From Isochrysis galbana (lineage: Eukaryota > Haptophyta > Isochrysidales > Isochrysidaceae), in the NCBI GenBank assembly GCA_018136815.1, contig CM030936.1:3020474-3084473 (forward strand): a DNA stretch of 64,000 nucleotides, given 5' to 3'. Under the pieces are notes generated by a model. That model ran no database searches. It worked only from the letters and a program-made list of their open reading frames with translations, and was not told the DNA's origin. Positions within the stretch are counted from its first letter, which is position 1. Each line of letters begins with the position of its first letter. Shown here in pieces: positions 48,616 through 58,515 of the stretch. Position numbers and translations under genes: made by a program.

Positions 48616-49539
48616 ATGGCGCCGCAATGGGAAGGCGAGGCACTGATCTCGCCAGGAGAGTTGGATGGACTCAAGCTTCTCGCCTCGGGTAAGGTACGCG
48701 ACATCTACGATGTCGACACAGACTCGCTCCTTATTGTGTCGAGCGACCGGATCTCTGCCTTCGATGTCATCATGCTCAATGGAGTTGCGGGCAAGGGGAA
48801 GATCCTGACGCAGCTCACGGTGTTCTGGTTGGCACACCTCGAGAAGCTCGGCATCGTTGGTCACCACCTTATCACGGCCGACGTTGATGCGATGCCTGCG
48901 CAGATAAAAGCCCATCGTGACCTGCTTCGCGGACGCTCAATGCTTGTGAAGAAGCTGAAGATGCTTCCGGTGGAGGCCGTGGTGCGAGGCTACATCGCGG
49001 GCTCTGGATGGGGCGATTACACGCGCACTGGGAAGATCTGTGGCCACGTCCTTCCAGAGGGCATGCAACTCTCTCAGAAGCTCCCGCAGCCTCTCTTCAC
49101 ACCGAGCACTAAGGCTGACCTTGGTGACCACGACGAGAATATCACCACATCACAGGCAGCAGAGGTCATCGGCCAGGAGCTCGCTTCATCGATCGAGAAC
49201 AAGTCCATATCATTGTATCAGGCCGTAGCCGATTATGCCGCCCCGCGAGGTATCCTTCTGGCGGACACCAAAATGGAATTTGGTCAAGATGCAGCCGGCG
49301 AGCTAATTCTTGGTGACGAGTGCTTCACTCCGGACTGCTCCCGATATTGGCCGTCCGCGGACTACGCGACTGGTCGTGAACAAGACTCCTTCGATAAGCA
49401 ATATGTTAGGAACTATCTGACTTCTGTGTCTTTTGATAAGAAGACACCACTACGTCTCCCCGATGATGTGACGACAAAGACCATGGAGAAATACATCCAA
49501 ATTTTCCGGATCCTCACGGACAAGGAGCCAGATTTGTGA
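48616..49539 (+). CDS. Phosphoribosylaminoimidazole-succinocarboxamide (SAICAR) synthetase
   Basis: A 307-residue intronless frame with the usual length for the stand-alone enzyme. Motifs are SGKVRDIYDVDTDSLLIVSS and DRISAFDV at the N-terminus (ATP loop and substrate contacts), MLPVEAVVRGYIAGSGW, LFTPSTKADLGDHDENIT, RGILLADTKMEFGQD, and LGDECFTPDCSRYWP. The enzyme joins aspartate to CAIR with ATP, a step of de novo purine synthesis. Animals carry this activity fused to AIR carboxylase; the separate form fits plants, fungi, bacteria and many algae. The start context is MAPQWEGEALISPGELDGL; no presequence is obvious, so cytosolic use is likely. Confidence 0.95.
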   Translation: MAPQWEGEALISPGELDGLKLLASGKVRDIYDVDTDSLLIVSSDRISAFDVIMLNGVAGKGKILTQLTVFWLAHLEKLGIVGHHLITADVDAMPAQIKAHRDLLRGRSMLVKKLKMLPVEAVVRGYIAGSGWGDYTRTGKICGHVLPEGMQLSQKLPQPLFTPSTKADLGDHDENITTSQAAEVIGQELASSIENKSISLYQAVADYAAPRGILLADTKMEFGQDAAGELILGDECFTPDCSRYWPSADYATGREQDSFDKQYVRNYLTSVSFDKKTPLRLPDDVTTKTMEKYIQIFRILTDKEPDL

Positions 49540-50129
49540 ATTCTTTCTCATTGGCTTCCTCATGCATGTCACGAATACCTGCTTGAATGTTGGCTTTGAG
49601 GCCATGGCCGCGCTCAATGCCACCAACTGTTTGCCTCAAGGTGGGGAAGGTGAGAGCCGCAAGAGCGAAATAATACGGTATAGTCTCTCATTGTCTTATT
49701 GCGTCTCAGTCACGGGCGCCATCTTCATGGCAACGGTTGAAGATGAGAGGCAAAGAGGGGTGGACGGGTGGGTGGGGGGTAATGTACATTTTTCCTGATT
49801 CTGGGCTGTCTTGCTTCAGTTTGGATGATGTGCTGTTGACATAGTAGTATATTATAATAAACCTTTTAATAGTCTCACCGCACACGCGGCCGTGGACCCT
49901 CTACTTTCTACTCACGTAGGAGAACTTTCTACACCCCCACTCCCCCGGCCCTTCTCCCCCCGCCATAAGGCGACTCCCCCCGTGCACTACTAGGGGGATA
50001 GGGGTGAAGGGCTTAGATATGGTCCGGTGGCCCGCGCCTCCCCCCGGTGATCATTCCCCCCCTTCCTCCTGTGTCTCCGAGTGGGCGGCGGCCTCAGCCC
50101 CGACTTATCCTGTAAACAGGTGCGGGACT
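49540..50129. other. SAICAR synthetase 3' flank; no gene seen
   Basis: Short frames only. A TATTATAATAAACCTTTTAATA AT-rich spot lies near 49850-49870; C-rich low-complexity sequence follows. Confidence 0.35.
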
Positions 50130-50612
50130 TACCTATTTTCCGGTGAGCGGAGCTCTCGCTCCGCCCACCCCCTTCTCCGCGCGCTCTCTCCCCTCGCCTG
50201 CAGGCACGCGCGATGGCGCGCCTGCGGCAGGCCTCCAGCTGCCCTGTGGCGGCCCCTGGAGGCTCCTGGAGGCCAGCTCAGGGGGCAGAGGAGGCTGGGG
50301 CTGGGCCCTGGCCTCCTCTGCCTCTCCCTCGCTGGTGCTCCCGAGCCTCTGGGGCCCCCAATCTGCACCTGTCTGCCTGTCGACCAGGGGGGGAGGGGGG
50401 GTTGGAGCGATGGGCTGGTCACGAGGGGCCAGGATGGGCGAATGGCGAATGGGGCGAGCCTGTGGGGAAGGGAGTGGGTCAGTAGGGCAGTGGTCTCCTG
50501 GCAAGCCATCAGGCGTGCCAGGAGGATGGGTGGTTCCTCCCCCATGGCAGGGGAGGAGTGGAGAGAGGGGGGGGCTCGTGTCCCCCCATGGGTCAACCAA
50601 GTATAAACTTAG
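50130..50612 (-). mobile_element. LINE 5' region, left arm of a large inverted repeat
   Basis: In reverse the arm starts TAAGTTTATACTTGGTTGACC, CATGGGGGG, then AGCCCCCCCCTCTCTCCACT, CCTCCCCTGCCATGGGGGAG and GAACCACCCATCCTCC. The same sequence in forward orientation begins at 50706. Low-complexity GC-rich sequence makes all frames appear open; none is a gene. Confidence 0.7.
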
Positions 50613-50702
50613 TTGCTGTTGACATAGTAGTAGCGCGGGCACCTACGTACACTCTACATTTGCTGGGTCTCTCAATGGCACTCGTTTGAGCTTCTCGTTG
50701 TG

Positions 50703-51190
50703 CACTAAGTTTATACTTAGTTCGCCCATGGGGGGGCACGAGCCCCCCCCTCTCTCCACTCCTCCCCTGCCATGGGGGAGGAACCACCCACTCTCCTGGC
50801 ACGCCTGATGGCTTGCCAGGAGCACACAGCCCTGCTGACCCATTCCTCTCCCCACAGGCCCGCCTGACTCGCCCGCCCTGGTCCGTCGTGGCCTGCCCAT
50901 CCCTCTGACCAGCCCCTCCTCCCCCTGGGCCCCCCTGATCAGGACCCCCTAGCCAGCTCCAGTCGACTGGCAGGGGCTCGAGAGCCAGCGATGGAGAGGC
51001 AGGAGGGGCCAGGGCCATGCCCCAGCCTCACCTGCCCCCTGAGCTGCGCTCCCAGGCCCCTGCCGGCCTCCTGGGGACCTGAAGAGGGGCCGCAGGCGCG
51101 CGCCATGGGCCCCCGCCGCAGGGAAGAGAGGAGGAAAAGGGAAGAGGGAGGGGAGGGGGAAGCGGCAGCTCTCCCCTCCGGCAGAAACGT
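50703..51190 (+). mobile_element. LINE 5' region, right arm of the inverted repeat
   Basis: ACTAAGTTTATACTTAGTTC, GCCCATGGGGGGG and then CTCTCTCCACTCCTCCCC mirror the left arm. The arm later contains CAGGGGCTCGAGAGCCAGCG and leads directly into reverse-transcriptase-like coding sequence at 51199. The two arms are about 90 bp apart, head to head. Confidence 0.7.
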
Positions 51191-51198
51191 GTCTTCAA

Positions 51199-51998
51199 GT
51201 GTCGTTCCGTCAATTGTGGGACATCAGTCGAATTGAGAGATCAAATGTCCACGGTTATAAAAATAACATTATTTTAAATTTAGACATCAAAACAAACGGA
51301 GGCAGAAGCTTCCCGTTCAACGTGGCGAGCGGCGTCCCCCAAGGATGCGCTATATATACTAGCGTGGAAATATATACTTAGAGACTTCTATAGAGTTGAA
51401 TTTGAGTCGTACAAGTATCATTACATACCAGTCATAGAAGCCACACTAGTGAGGTTTACCACCTTGGTGAGAGGTCTCGCTGTACCAGGCCCTCACAGCC
51501 ACATGCGCACCCGCAAGGCTGCCCAAGGAAGGAAACCAAAACTCAAAAAACATACTGAACACAGCGCCCCCGCGTTTACTGTGAATGAGAAAGGTAGACT
51601 ACAATTGGGCGAGAGCTTCAGCCTCGTGGCACAGGCGCTTGACCTCGCTGAGAGGCTCGCCTAAAGCAACGTGGTATTCCTATGCAATCGGAAACAAGGA
51701 CTCGGGACCGACAGTAGCCATGGCACGAACAAAGATACGACGTAGATAACGACGCAAACCAAAAAGCATCTAGGATATGCATGTCACTCAGCGGCGTAGG
51801 AGGAAGGCGTGCACGCACCGCTGAGGGCAGGCGCACTCCGCCCAACCCGTGAACCCCGCAGGACCCGGGCCCCTAAGTAGAGCACAAGGGGAGTTGCCGC
51901 AAGGCGGGAAGTGAGGGAGAGGAAGGGGTATGGGCGTGGCTACGGATATGCGACCCAGTGCCACGCGCGAGGCGAGAATTTTAAAAGGTTTTTTTTTT
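51199..51998 (+). mobile_element. LINE family B remnant: RT motif, C-terminus, 3' UTR, T tail
   Basis: The frame from 51199 contains FPFNVASGVPQGC, the reverse-transcriptase block with GVPQG, then stops at 51379. Coding resumes in another frame (YHYIPVIEATLVRFTTLVRG, GRKPKLKKHTEHSAPAF) and ends ALDLAERLA at 51664, matching 1044-1301. The 3' UTR (51665-51988) and a run of ten T end at 51998. Most of the reverse transcriptase, including the YxDD block, is missing. Confidence 0.8.
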
Positions 51999-52555
51999 GA
52001 ATAAAAATCAAAAACGGAATTAGCGTATGGATAATTTTAATTAATAAGTTGTAATTTATTATAATATTTTTACGAAAATACACTTTTCAAAGAATTATTT
52101 AAATTAAAGTTTAGTGAAGTAATTGTAATAAAATTATTATTTAGTGACAATAAATTTGATCCTTAACCTTAAAAATGTTGAATATTAAAAATTATAATTA
52201 TAACTTGATCGTAATTATTTTAGTAAACCTTAGTTTAAAATGAAGACTTATAGTCATAGCGTCGTTTGAATAAACACACAATAGTAAATTTTATTTGGTT
52301 TTTTGTGGTTTTTATCTATTTTAAATGTCTTTAATCTTAATATTTTACTTGACGAGATCAAAATGACCGATATTTAATTTAACTTGAATTTGTGGTTAGA
52401 TTTTTATTTTTACTATTTTTATATTACGTCATTCATTTAATTACCATATTGTACTTATGTATTATATTTTCATATTAATCCTAGTAACTTTATGTCATTT
52501 CTAAAACTGTTAGCTGTTAGATACTCTAACTCTAAGTTTTAAAAACTGTTTTTAC
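51999..52555. other. AT-rich island
   Basis: About 555 bp of very AT-rich sequence (for example TTTTAATTAATAAGTTGTAA), abruptly bounded by a LINE tail on the left and a GA-rich stretch (52556-52645) on the right. No frame longer than a few dozen codons exists. It differs sharply in composition from everything else in the window. An organellar insertion or a non-coding spacer are both possible; nothing in it is recognised. Confidence 0.7.
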
Positions 52556-52654
52556 GGGGGAGAAAGAGAACAGAGAAAAGAGGAGAAAGGAGAACAGAGG
52601 ATAGGAGGGGGGAAGAGAGAGAGAAGGAGAGCGAGCCAAAGAGAGGAGGAACCC

Positions 52655-52868
52655 CCCGTTTGCTATCGGGGGATTTCCTCTTCCCCCGATAGCTATCGGG
52701 GGGTCCGCTTATGGCACCCCCCAGGAGCTATCCCCCGATAGCTCTCGGGGGATTTTCTCGGTCCCCCGATAGCTCTCGGGGGGGCTGTTGGCGATCGGGA
52801 AAAAAATTCCCCCCGATAGCTATCGGGGGCCCCCGATAGCTCCTGGGGGGCGTTGGCTCCTGGGGGGT
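52655..52868. repeat. Cluster of CCCCGATAGCTATCGGGG palindromes
   Basis: At least five copies or near-copies occur in about 200 bp: 52684-52701, 52733-52750 and 52764-52781 (both GATAGCTCTC), 52811-52828, and 52831-52848 (GATAGCTCCT). Further half-sites such as GCTATCGGGGG (52662) and AGCTATCCCCCG (52727) also occur. They end about 140 bp before the start codon of the coiled-coil protein gene. Confidence 0.85.
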
Positions 52869-53008
52869 AACAAGTACATGAAAGAGACGGTCGTAGGAGT
52901 AGCTAGATGAGAGAGACCGTGTGTTGGGGTATCCGTTACACCGGCTGTCGCGGCGGTGTACAGGGCTCTGCTCCACTTCCATTGGCTCTTGGGTCCTGTC
53001 GGGCAAGG

Positions 53009-53515
53009 ATGGCCCGTCGAAACGAGGGGCTGCATCAGGCCCTGCAGACGCTCAAACAGGAAGTAATCGACTTTCGACAGCAGCACTCTAAGATGTCCGT
53101 GCATAGATTCGCAGAGATGGTAGACGAGGAGAACCGAAAGAAGGCGTCTAAGCCAAAGCCACAACCAGCAGTGAAAGCCATGAATGCGATTCAGAGAATT
53201 CTGGCGGACCAACCGCAGACAACCTCTAGGGAGATTGGGAACCATAAAATTCCCACCGTGCCTGCTACGACTCCTCGGGCACCCCAGCAGCGTTCAGAGT
53301 ATGAGGAAATGCGGTCAACGTTTCCCCGGATATCAAGTGAGGAAGTTGGATTCCATCCGACTTACGGAAAGGAACGAGCAGAGGCTGTAGCCAATACTCG
53401 GCGCCTTGTACAGACGATCAAAACGCAGCAGGTTTGTGACGATCCAGAACTCAGGGCGGGCATTGAGGCCCTGCGCGCAAGAGTGCTTTCACTCAGCGCT
53501 CGAAGAGCAAGGTGA
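53009..53515 (+). CDS. Hypothetical coiled-coil protein
   Basis: A 168-residue frame from MARRNEGLHQALQTLKQEVI. The first ~50 residues form an amphipathic helix likely to coil (EVIDFRQQHSKMSVHRFAEM, VDEENRKKASK). The middle is Pro/Thr-rich, and a second helical part (KERAEAVANTRRLVQTIKTQ) closes the protein. No membrane segment and no family recognised. The frame is open upstream to 52907, but the 53009 start has better coding character. The palindrome cluster lies upstream. Confidence 0.6.
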   Translation: MARRNEGLHQALQTLKQEVIDFRQQHSKMSVHRFAEMVDEENRKKASKPKPQPAVKAMNAIQRILADQPQTTSREIGNHKIPTVPATTPRAPQQRSEYEEMRSTFPRISSEEVGFHPTYGKERAEAVANTRRLVQTIKTQQVCDDPELRAGIEALRARVLSLSARRAR

Positions 53516-53519
53516 TGAA

Positions 53520-54020
53520 ATGGGCGCCAGATCCATGTTGCCATATGTTGGATTCGTTGTCCCGATGCCGGCAATACGCTTCTGCGCACTTGGTATCGGA
53601 TTATTTTTACTGTGATGAATGAATCCGTCGACTCGCTTTCATGCGGAGATATTTGTTTGCTTTACCAGATGCTCCTTACATCATATTTCCCATATGCCAT
53701 TTGCCATGTGTTGTTCAATAAGGGACTTGCCTTCTCTGTCTCTTCTCCTCGTCTCAGCGCAGCCAGTCATGGCATGACTGTCGACTGATTAGGCGTATAG
53801 GCAGTCATGCGAGTATTCTGGGTCTATCCCGACCGCCATGTGATCTTGAAAAGTGAAGGTTGTGGTTGTAGGATGAGTGTTGATAATGTATAAGGTATTA
53901 CAAAAACTTCTTAATATTCTCGCCGTGCGCGCAGTCTTGGGCTCACTACTCTCACGCACACATTCAACAACCCCCCACCTCTGTTGTGTATTCAAGCAAC
54001 TAAGTTTACACTTGGTTCTC
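53520..54020. other. 3' flank of the coiled-coil gene; no other gene seen
   Basis: CAGTCATGGCATGACTG (53763-53779) is a small palindrome. CAACTAAGTTTACACTTGGTTC near 54000 is a partial start of the LINE 5' family. Confidence 0.35.
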
Positions 54021-54028
54021 CCACAACC

Positions 54029-54240
54029 TACTTTTATAAGTGGCACTAAGTGGGGGGTCAATGGGGGCCTCGGGCCTCGCGCCCCCTTCACTCCATCGCG
54101 GACACCGCCCGGGGTGGGCCCGTACAACCAACCTTAGCCCCTGCCCTCTGGCAGTTCTGGCCCAGACCCCTAGTGGGCGTGGGCCGCGAATCGCACTCCC
54201 ACGCCCGCATTGGGCCTGCACTCTAGCTAACTCCCCCACC
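54029..54240 (+). mobile_element. 5' fragment of the short LINE-A-derived element
   Basis: CTTTTATAAGTGG, GGGGTCAATGGGGGCCTCG, GCGGACACCGCCCGGGGTGG and GGGCGTGGGCCGCG match the 5' end of the 54532-55464 insertion read in reverse (55464 downward). Confidence 0.7.
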
Positions 54241-54416
54241 ATCCGTTGACGGCAATTGGAATGGCCCATAGATAGGGCCTGAGGGCAATGAGGAGGGAGG
54301 CATGCCGGCGGCAGGCGCGGCTGAGGAGACGACTTCGGAGACGCTGACGGGCTGAGGCCCGTCAGCAGAGGGAGGCGGGCAGGCGGGCTTGAGCGAGGGC
54401 GAGGACGGCGGCGAGA

Positions 54417-55767
54417 TGTCGCATTCATCCTAGATGATGCGATTTCCACCAGGCTCTCATTTCCAGGTCCTTTGCCGTGCGGCCACACGGTGAAGCTCAC
54501 AGGTACATCTAGGTTGGTAGGGTTCGTCCCTATAATAATAATCTAACTGAGCATTAGTACCACTACTCTCACTAGCCCGGTACTAACACGACAGCCCTCA
54601 GCGCACCTGCCCGTACACCATGGCGCGTGTTGTTGCCACAGATACATACACCTATGCACCCCTCCGCATCTCCCCCCTCGCAAGCCCCCGGCTCCCATTC
54701 TAACTCCCCACAAGTTAAAATGAGGGAAAACCCATTGAGGCGGACCGGTCGACGCCGGCCGACTCTCCGGGAAAAAGCACCGGGGGGGGGGGGGGAACCT
54801 CTCGTCAACAAAGAGGAACGGCCCTTCCAGCTCTCGCCGTGAGCGGTTCTCGAGAAATAAACGACTGCGAGTCGAGTAGCCTGCGCCACCTTCAGGATAC
54901 TCTCCTCGAGCTTGAGCCGCTCCCTTCTCTCTCCCGCCTGTCGCCGGCCGCCCCCTTCGCCCGTTTGCTAACGCAAACGGGGCCCGTTTCTTACCGCACT
55001 CCATCGGGGGGGGTGCAAATCCCCCCCTCTCCCTCTCTCCACTCTCTCCCTTCGTCGTCCCTGCGGCGCGTCGCCATGCGGCGCGCCCTGGCCTGCTCTC
55101 AGGGGCCCTTTGGGGGCTCCCAGGGGGCCAGCAAGGGCAGCTCAGGGGGCAGTGGAGGCTGGGGCTCAGCCCCTGGCCCCCCCTGCCTCTCCCACGCTCG
55201 CCCCGCTGGCCATGGGAGCCGCCCAGAGACACCTGTATGCCTGCCGACCAGGGACAGAGGGGGAGTCAGCTCGAGGGCAGGCCCAGCGCGGGCGTGGGAG
55301 TGCGGCTCGCGGGCCGCGCCCCCGAAGGGTCTGGGCCAGATTGTTGAGTGCCCTGCCCCTGCCAAAGGGCAGGGGCTGGGGTTGATTGTACGGGCCCACC
55401 CCGGGGGGTGTCCGCGATGGTGTGAGGGGGGCGCGAGGCCCCCATTGTCCCCCACTTATAAAAGTAGGTTGGTAGGGTTCGTCCCTAGCGATCTAGAATT
55501 CGAGTTCTCGTTTCGTTCCTTCTAGGCTAGGATCGCCTCGCCGCCCCACAGCCCTTCGTTCGCCGTTCGTTCCCCGTCCAGACACCCAAATGGGGATGCC
55601 CGACCCCATCCAGAATTTCATTCACCCGACTCCCGGCGAGGAGGAGGGCCAAAGCGCCGCGCTAACCGCCGGTGCTGCTCGCGACGGAGCGGCTCAGAGC
55701 CCTCCGGTCACGCTCGACTCAACACGAGAGCGACATCGAGCGAGTGGCGAGAGGCGAGGGTGAGTGT
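54417..55767 (+). mobile_element. Gypsy LTR and gag start, interrupted by an inserted element
   Basis: The LTR starts at 54417 (TGTCGCATTCATCC...), is interrupted at 54531, and resumes at 55465. It jumps near 55530 to the gag leader (CGCCTCGCCGCCCCACAGCC), and gag begins MGMPDPIQNFIHPTPGE at 55590. A stop ends it at 55765-55767. The jump from mid-LTR to leader lies at a CTAG overlap, consistent with a deletion. Confidence 0.75.
54532..55464 (-). mobile_element. Short LINE-A-derived element with 22-bp target duplication
   Basis: A 933-bp insert flanked by perfect 22-bp repeats (54510-54531 and 55465-55486, starting TAGGTTGGTAGGGTTCGTCC). Its reverse strand begins CTTTTATAAGTGGGGGACAA and ends TAGTGGTACTAATGCTCAGT, then TAG and (ATT)n. 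The 3' ~550 bp equals the end of the long LINE at 59911-63032. Frames inside are broken, so it is a non-autonomous derivative that must borrow LINE machinery. It landed inside a Gypsy LTR. Confidence 0.9.
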
Positions 55768-55869
55768 GAGGAGGGCTGTGATGGCAGGGGGCTGGCGAGG
55801 CGAGGAGAGTTTGTAGGGTACGAGTGTTACGAGAGCGAGAGCGACGAGAGCGAGAGCGACGGATGACGA

Positions 55870-56205
55870 CTGACGACAGGACGTCGGACAACGATGCAAA
55901 AAACCACAGGATGCACCGACTCACGGGCGACAGCATACGGATCGGCAGCGACGGGGCTCAAGGCAAGAGTTAGCGTTGAGCGCTCGTAATCGAGAGCATT
56001 GAACGAATGATTCGAGGACGACGAGAGCGACGAGGAAGGAGGTAGCGAACGAACGGCGAGAGAGAACGGGACTCCCGGAGTCGAATCGTCCCCACCACAT
56101 GAGGGTGACTCCGGATCGATTGAACGACTGAAACGAAGACGCGAATTTCGGGAACGACGGCATCGCAACCTAGGGTAGTATCCCCAGGTTGGAACGACAA
56201 CAAGA
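55870..56205 (-). mobile_element. LTR remnant, reverse orientation
   Basis: In reverse the end reads CGTGAGTCGGTGCATCCTGT, matching the LTR end at 12560-12600 (reverse) and 23040. The upstream part is more diverged and full of CGAGAGCGACGAG-type repeats. Start not determined. Confidence 0.5.
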
Positions 56206-56224
56206 AGGCTTTGCTCAGCCGTCA

Positions 56225-57540
56225 GAGGAATAAAAAATAATTACAACTGGGAATATCGGCGGCTGCACTGAGCCGCTGGCCGATGCCGCACGCCGACGCA
56301 GGTTGCCGACTTCTATGGGATCGGCGCCGTTGCGCCGCCCCTTGCGCCGACCGGACGCGAGGGACGTTACGTTCGCATCCATTGACACTGCAGGCGGTGA
56401 CCGCAGATGAAGACGGACGGGCTTGGGTTCACCCTCCGTGGCGGCTGGGGCGCGCCCTACACACACGTCAATGCGCCCATCTTCGAAGGCTGGAAGCAGA
56501 AGGGATGTGTGCTGACGCTCAACGCTGCAGCACTCTCCTTGATCAACCACAACACCGCCACATGCGAGCCCTTCATAAGCCTTACCGTCATGAACAAGTC
56601 CATCATAAGGCGTCTCTCTTTCGCTGGATTTCGCCACATGGAGTCGACGGTGCAGGACAGCACGTGCCTGCAGCTCATCTTCGTTGACTTCCTCTTCAAG
56701 TACGACCTGCACTCCCACTTCACATACCACCAAGATCTTCGGCACGGAAAGTCGGCGGTCTTCACGGCAGTTGTTAAGCTTACAGCAGATGAAAGCAGCC
56801 TTCACGTCGCCGGCGCTGCAGCGCCCGCTGTTTTCAAGGAGATTGGTGACGCCCATGTGCTACTGTCTCGCATGTACCACAGGTCTGGCGCAAGCACTGC
56901 TCGCACAGTGCTGGCTGTCTTCTTCTACAAGATCGGCAGGGAGCGCACGCGTCTGGAATCAGCCGGAGTCGAGACGGACGAACAGCACGAGGAAACGCAG
57001 CAGGGTGAAATAGCGGAGGGAGCATGTTCGAGCGACAGCGACAACAACGTGCCCAGCCTCTGAAAATGGGCCCCCCGCTGGCTTCATGTGTTCAGCGCGG
57101 GGCTGTTGTGTTGCTGCTGCACTTCCGCTGCTGCGCTTCCCATGTCCGCATAAGTGAATGAATCAGCTTGAGGATCTTGTATTGAATAGAACGGGTGTGT
57201 GCGCGCGGGATTTGATGTGCGCGCGCGGGCTCCGCAGCTGTATGTGGCGTCGATGCCGCAGTTGGAGTGAAGGAGTGTGCGTGCAGTGCAGGTGCCTGCT
57301 TATTTTTCCGATAACATGGGTGGTGTGCCCCACCACTTGATCAATTTTGGCTCTCAACTTGCAATCCCACGCGAGCACGATCAACAGCCACCTTGGCGGG
57401 CTACTGGCCGCCCAGCGCGCCCCGTTCACCGTGTCTTCACCTGCACCTGCAGTTCCTGCACTCTCACCTTCACCTGCACCTTCACTGAAGAAAAAACTTC
57501 GGACCAGCACCTTCCCAGTTGGAAAAATTTTTTATTGAGG
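56225..57540 (+). mobile_element. TIR element A with 218-residue cargo ORF
   Basis: The element is 56229-57536 (1308 bp). The ends AATAAAAAATAATTACAACT and its inverted partner ending GGAAAAATTTTTTATT pair over about 25 bp with few mismatches, each with CAACTGGGAA on the inner side. Both flanks carry GAGG (56225-56228 and 57537-57540), a possible 4-bp target duplication. Inside are a 60-bp leader and a 325-bp 3' block that are shared with element B, surrounding an unrelated middle. No recognisable transposase is encoded, so mobility would need help in trans. Confidence 0.75.
56407..57063 (+). CDS. Unrecognised 218-residue protein carried by TIR element A
   Basis: The frame MKTDGLGFTLRGGWGAPYTH, VNAPIFEGWKQKGCVLTLNA... 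is even in composition and includes FKYDLHSHFTYHQDLRHGKS, GDAHVLLSRMYHRSGAS and TARTVLAVFFYKIG. An acidic tail (DEQHEETQQGEIAEG...) ends at TGA 57061-57063. No zinc finger, DDE motif or known domain is seen. The reverse strand is also open for about 210 codons, but this strand has more regular composition. It may be captured host sequence or an element-specific protein. Confidence 0.5.
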   Translation: MKTDGLGFTLRGGWGAPYTHVNAPIFEGWKQKGCVLTLNAAALSLINHNTATCEPFISLTVMNKSIIRRLSFAGFRHMESTVQDSTCLQLIFVDFLFKYDLHSHFTYHQDLRHGKSAVFTAVVKLTADESSLHVAGAAAPAVFKEIGDAHVLLSRMYHRSGASTARTVLAVFFYKIGRERTRLESAGVETDEQHEETQQGEIAEGACSSDSDNNVPSL

Positions 57541-58515
57541 GACGGCGAGCTCGTAGATCGGAGGGGCGAAACATTAGAGGCACGAAATGAAACGCGAACG
57601 GGGCGGTGGCCAGGGCGGCCGAGAGGAAGGGGAGCGACGCCATCGCTCGCGCTCTCTTCGTGATTCGTGACAGAACCGGATAAAAATCCCTCTACAAACC
57701 CCACACTCCACTATCTCACGCACACTCACAGTAATACGTGGGATACTAACGTAGACAGGACGAGCGCGTGAAAGGGGGGAAAGGGGGAAGAGAGAAGAAG
57801 AAGGGGGGGGGGCCGTCGCCTCTCCTCACGTGAAGAGTGAAGAGGCGGTGCTGTGGTGACTCTAGAGCCTGGTAGCCGGGGAAACTGCAGAGGGGGGGGG
57901 GGACTGCGAGGGGGGGGGGGGACTGCAGAGGGGGGGTGAAATGCAGAAAAGGCGGGGGGGGGGATGCAGAGGGTCCCAGTTCTGTTACCTGCATGTATTA
58001 CCTTAAACGCGTGAACAATTACCTTAACGGTAAAAATAAAACTCAAATCCTCGAATTTTGAGACGAAAATCGGCGAACCTGGACTTGAGCCCAGGGGAAA
58101 TCCGAATCTGCACGCTTTGCGCGACCACGACGAACATAGAAGACGGTATATAACGAAGAAGGCTCGTACTCGTGCCGAAATATTCATGCCAAAAGGCCTG
58201 AATACAACAGTTCCGTTGCCGTTACCGAAAAAGTCTCGCTCATCTCGTCACATCTCATCGGGCCCTCGGGCCATCTCGTTACATCTCGTCGGGCCCTCAG
58301 GCCATCTCGTTATATCTCATCGGGCCCTCAGACTATCTCGTTACGATCCAAGCCGTTCCGCTCATTCTAACAGGCATGAGGCGCCTCCCCCATGCAAACG
58401 AAGTATAAACTAATTCTTCCCATGTTTGCAACCATCCGCGACAACAAAGCGACCACCCTCTCCCATTCCTCCCCCACCACGCCAAAACTAGCAAGTGCAA
58501 ATTTCGCAAGATCAG
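57541..58515. other. Repeats and low-complexity; no gene
   Basis: 57735-57835 is the reverse copy of the 18908-19040 repeat. 57888-57963 holds long G-runs in a GGGGGGACTGC(A)GAG repeat. 58235-58345 has a CATCTCGT(T/C)A(C/T)ATCTC(A/G)TCG-type repeat of ~37 bp in about three copies (TCGGGCCCTC in each). No supported frame. Confidence 0.6.

Noticed and set aside
51999-52555. Assigning the AT-rich island to mitochondrial DNA
   Set aside because: Composition alone fits, but there is no ORF, tRNA or rRNA piece that would identify an organelle source.
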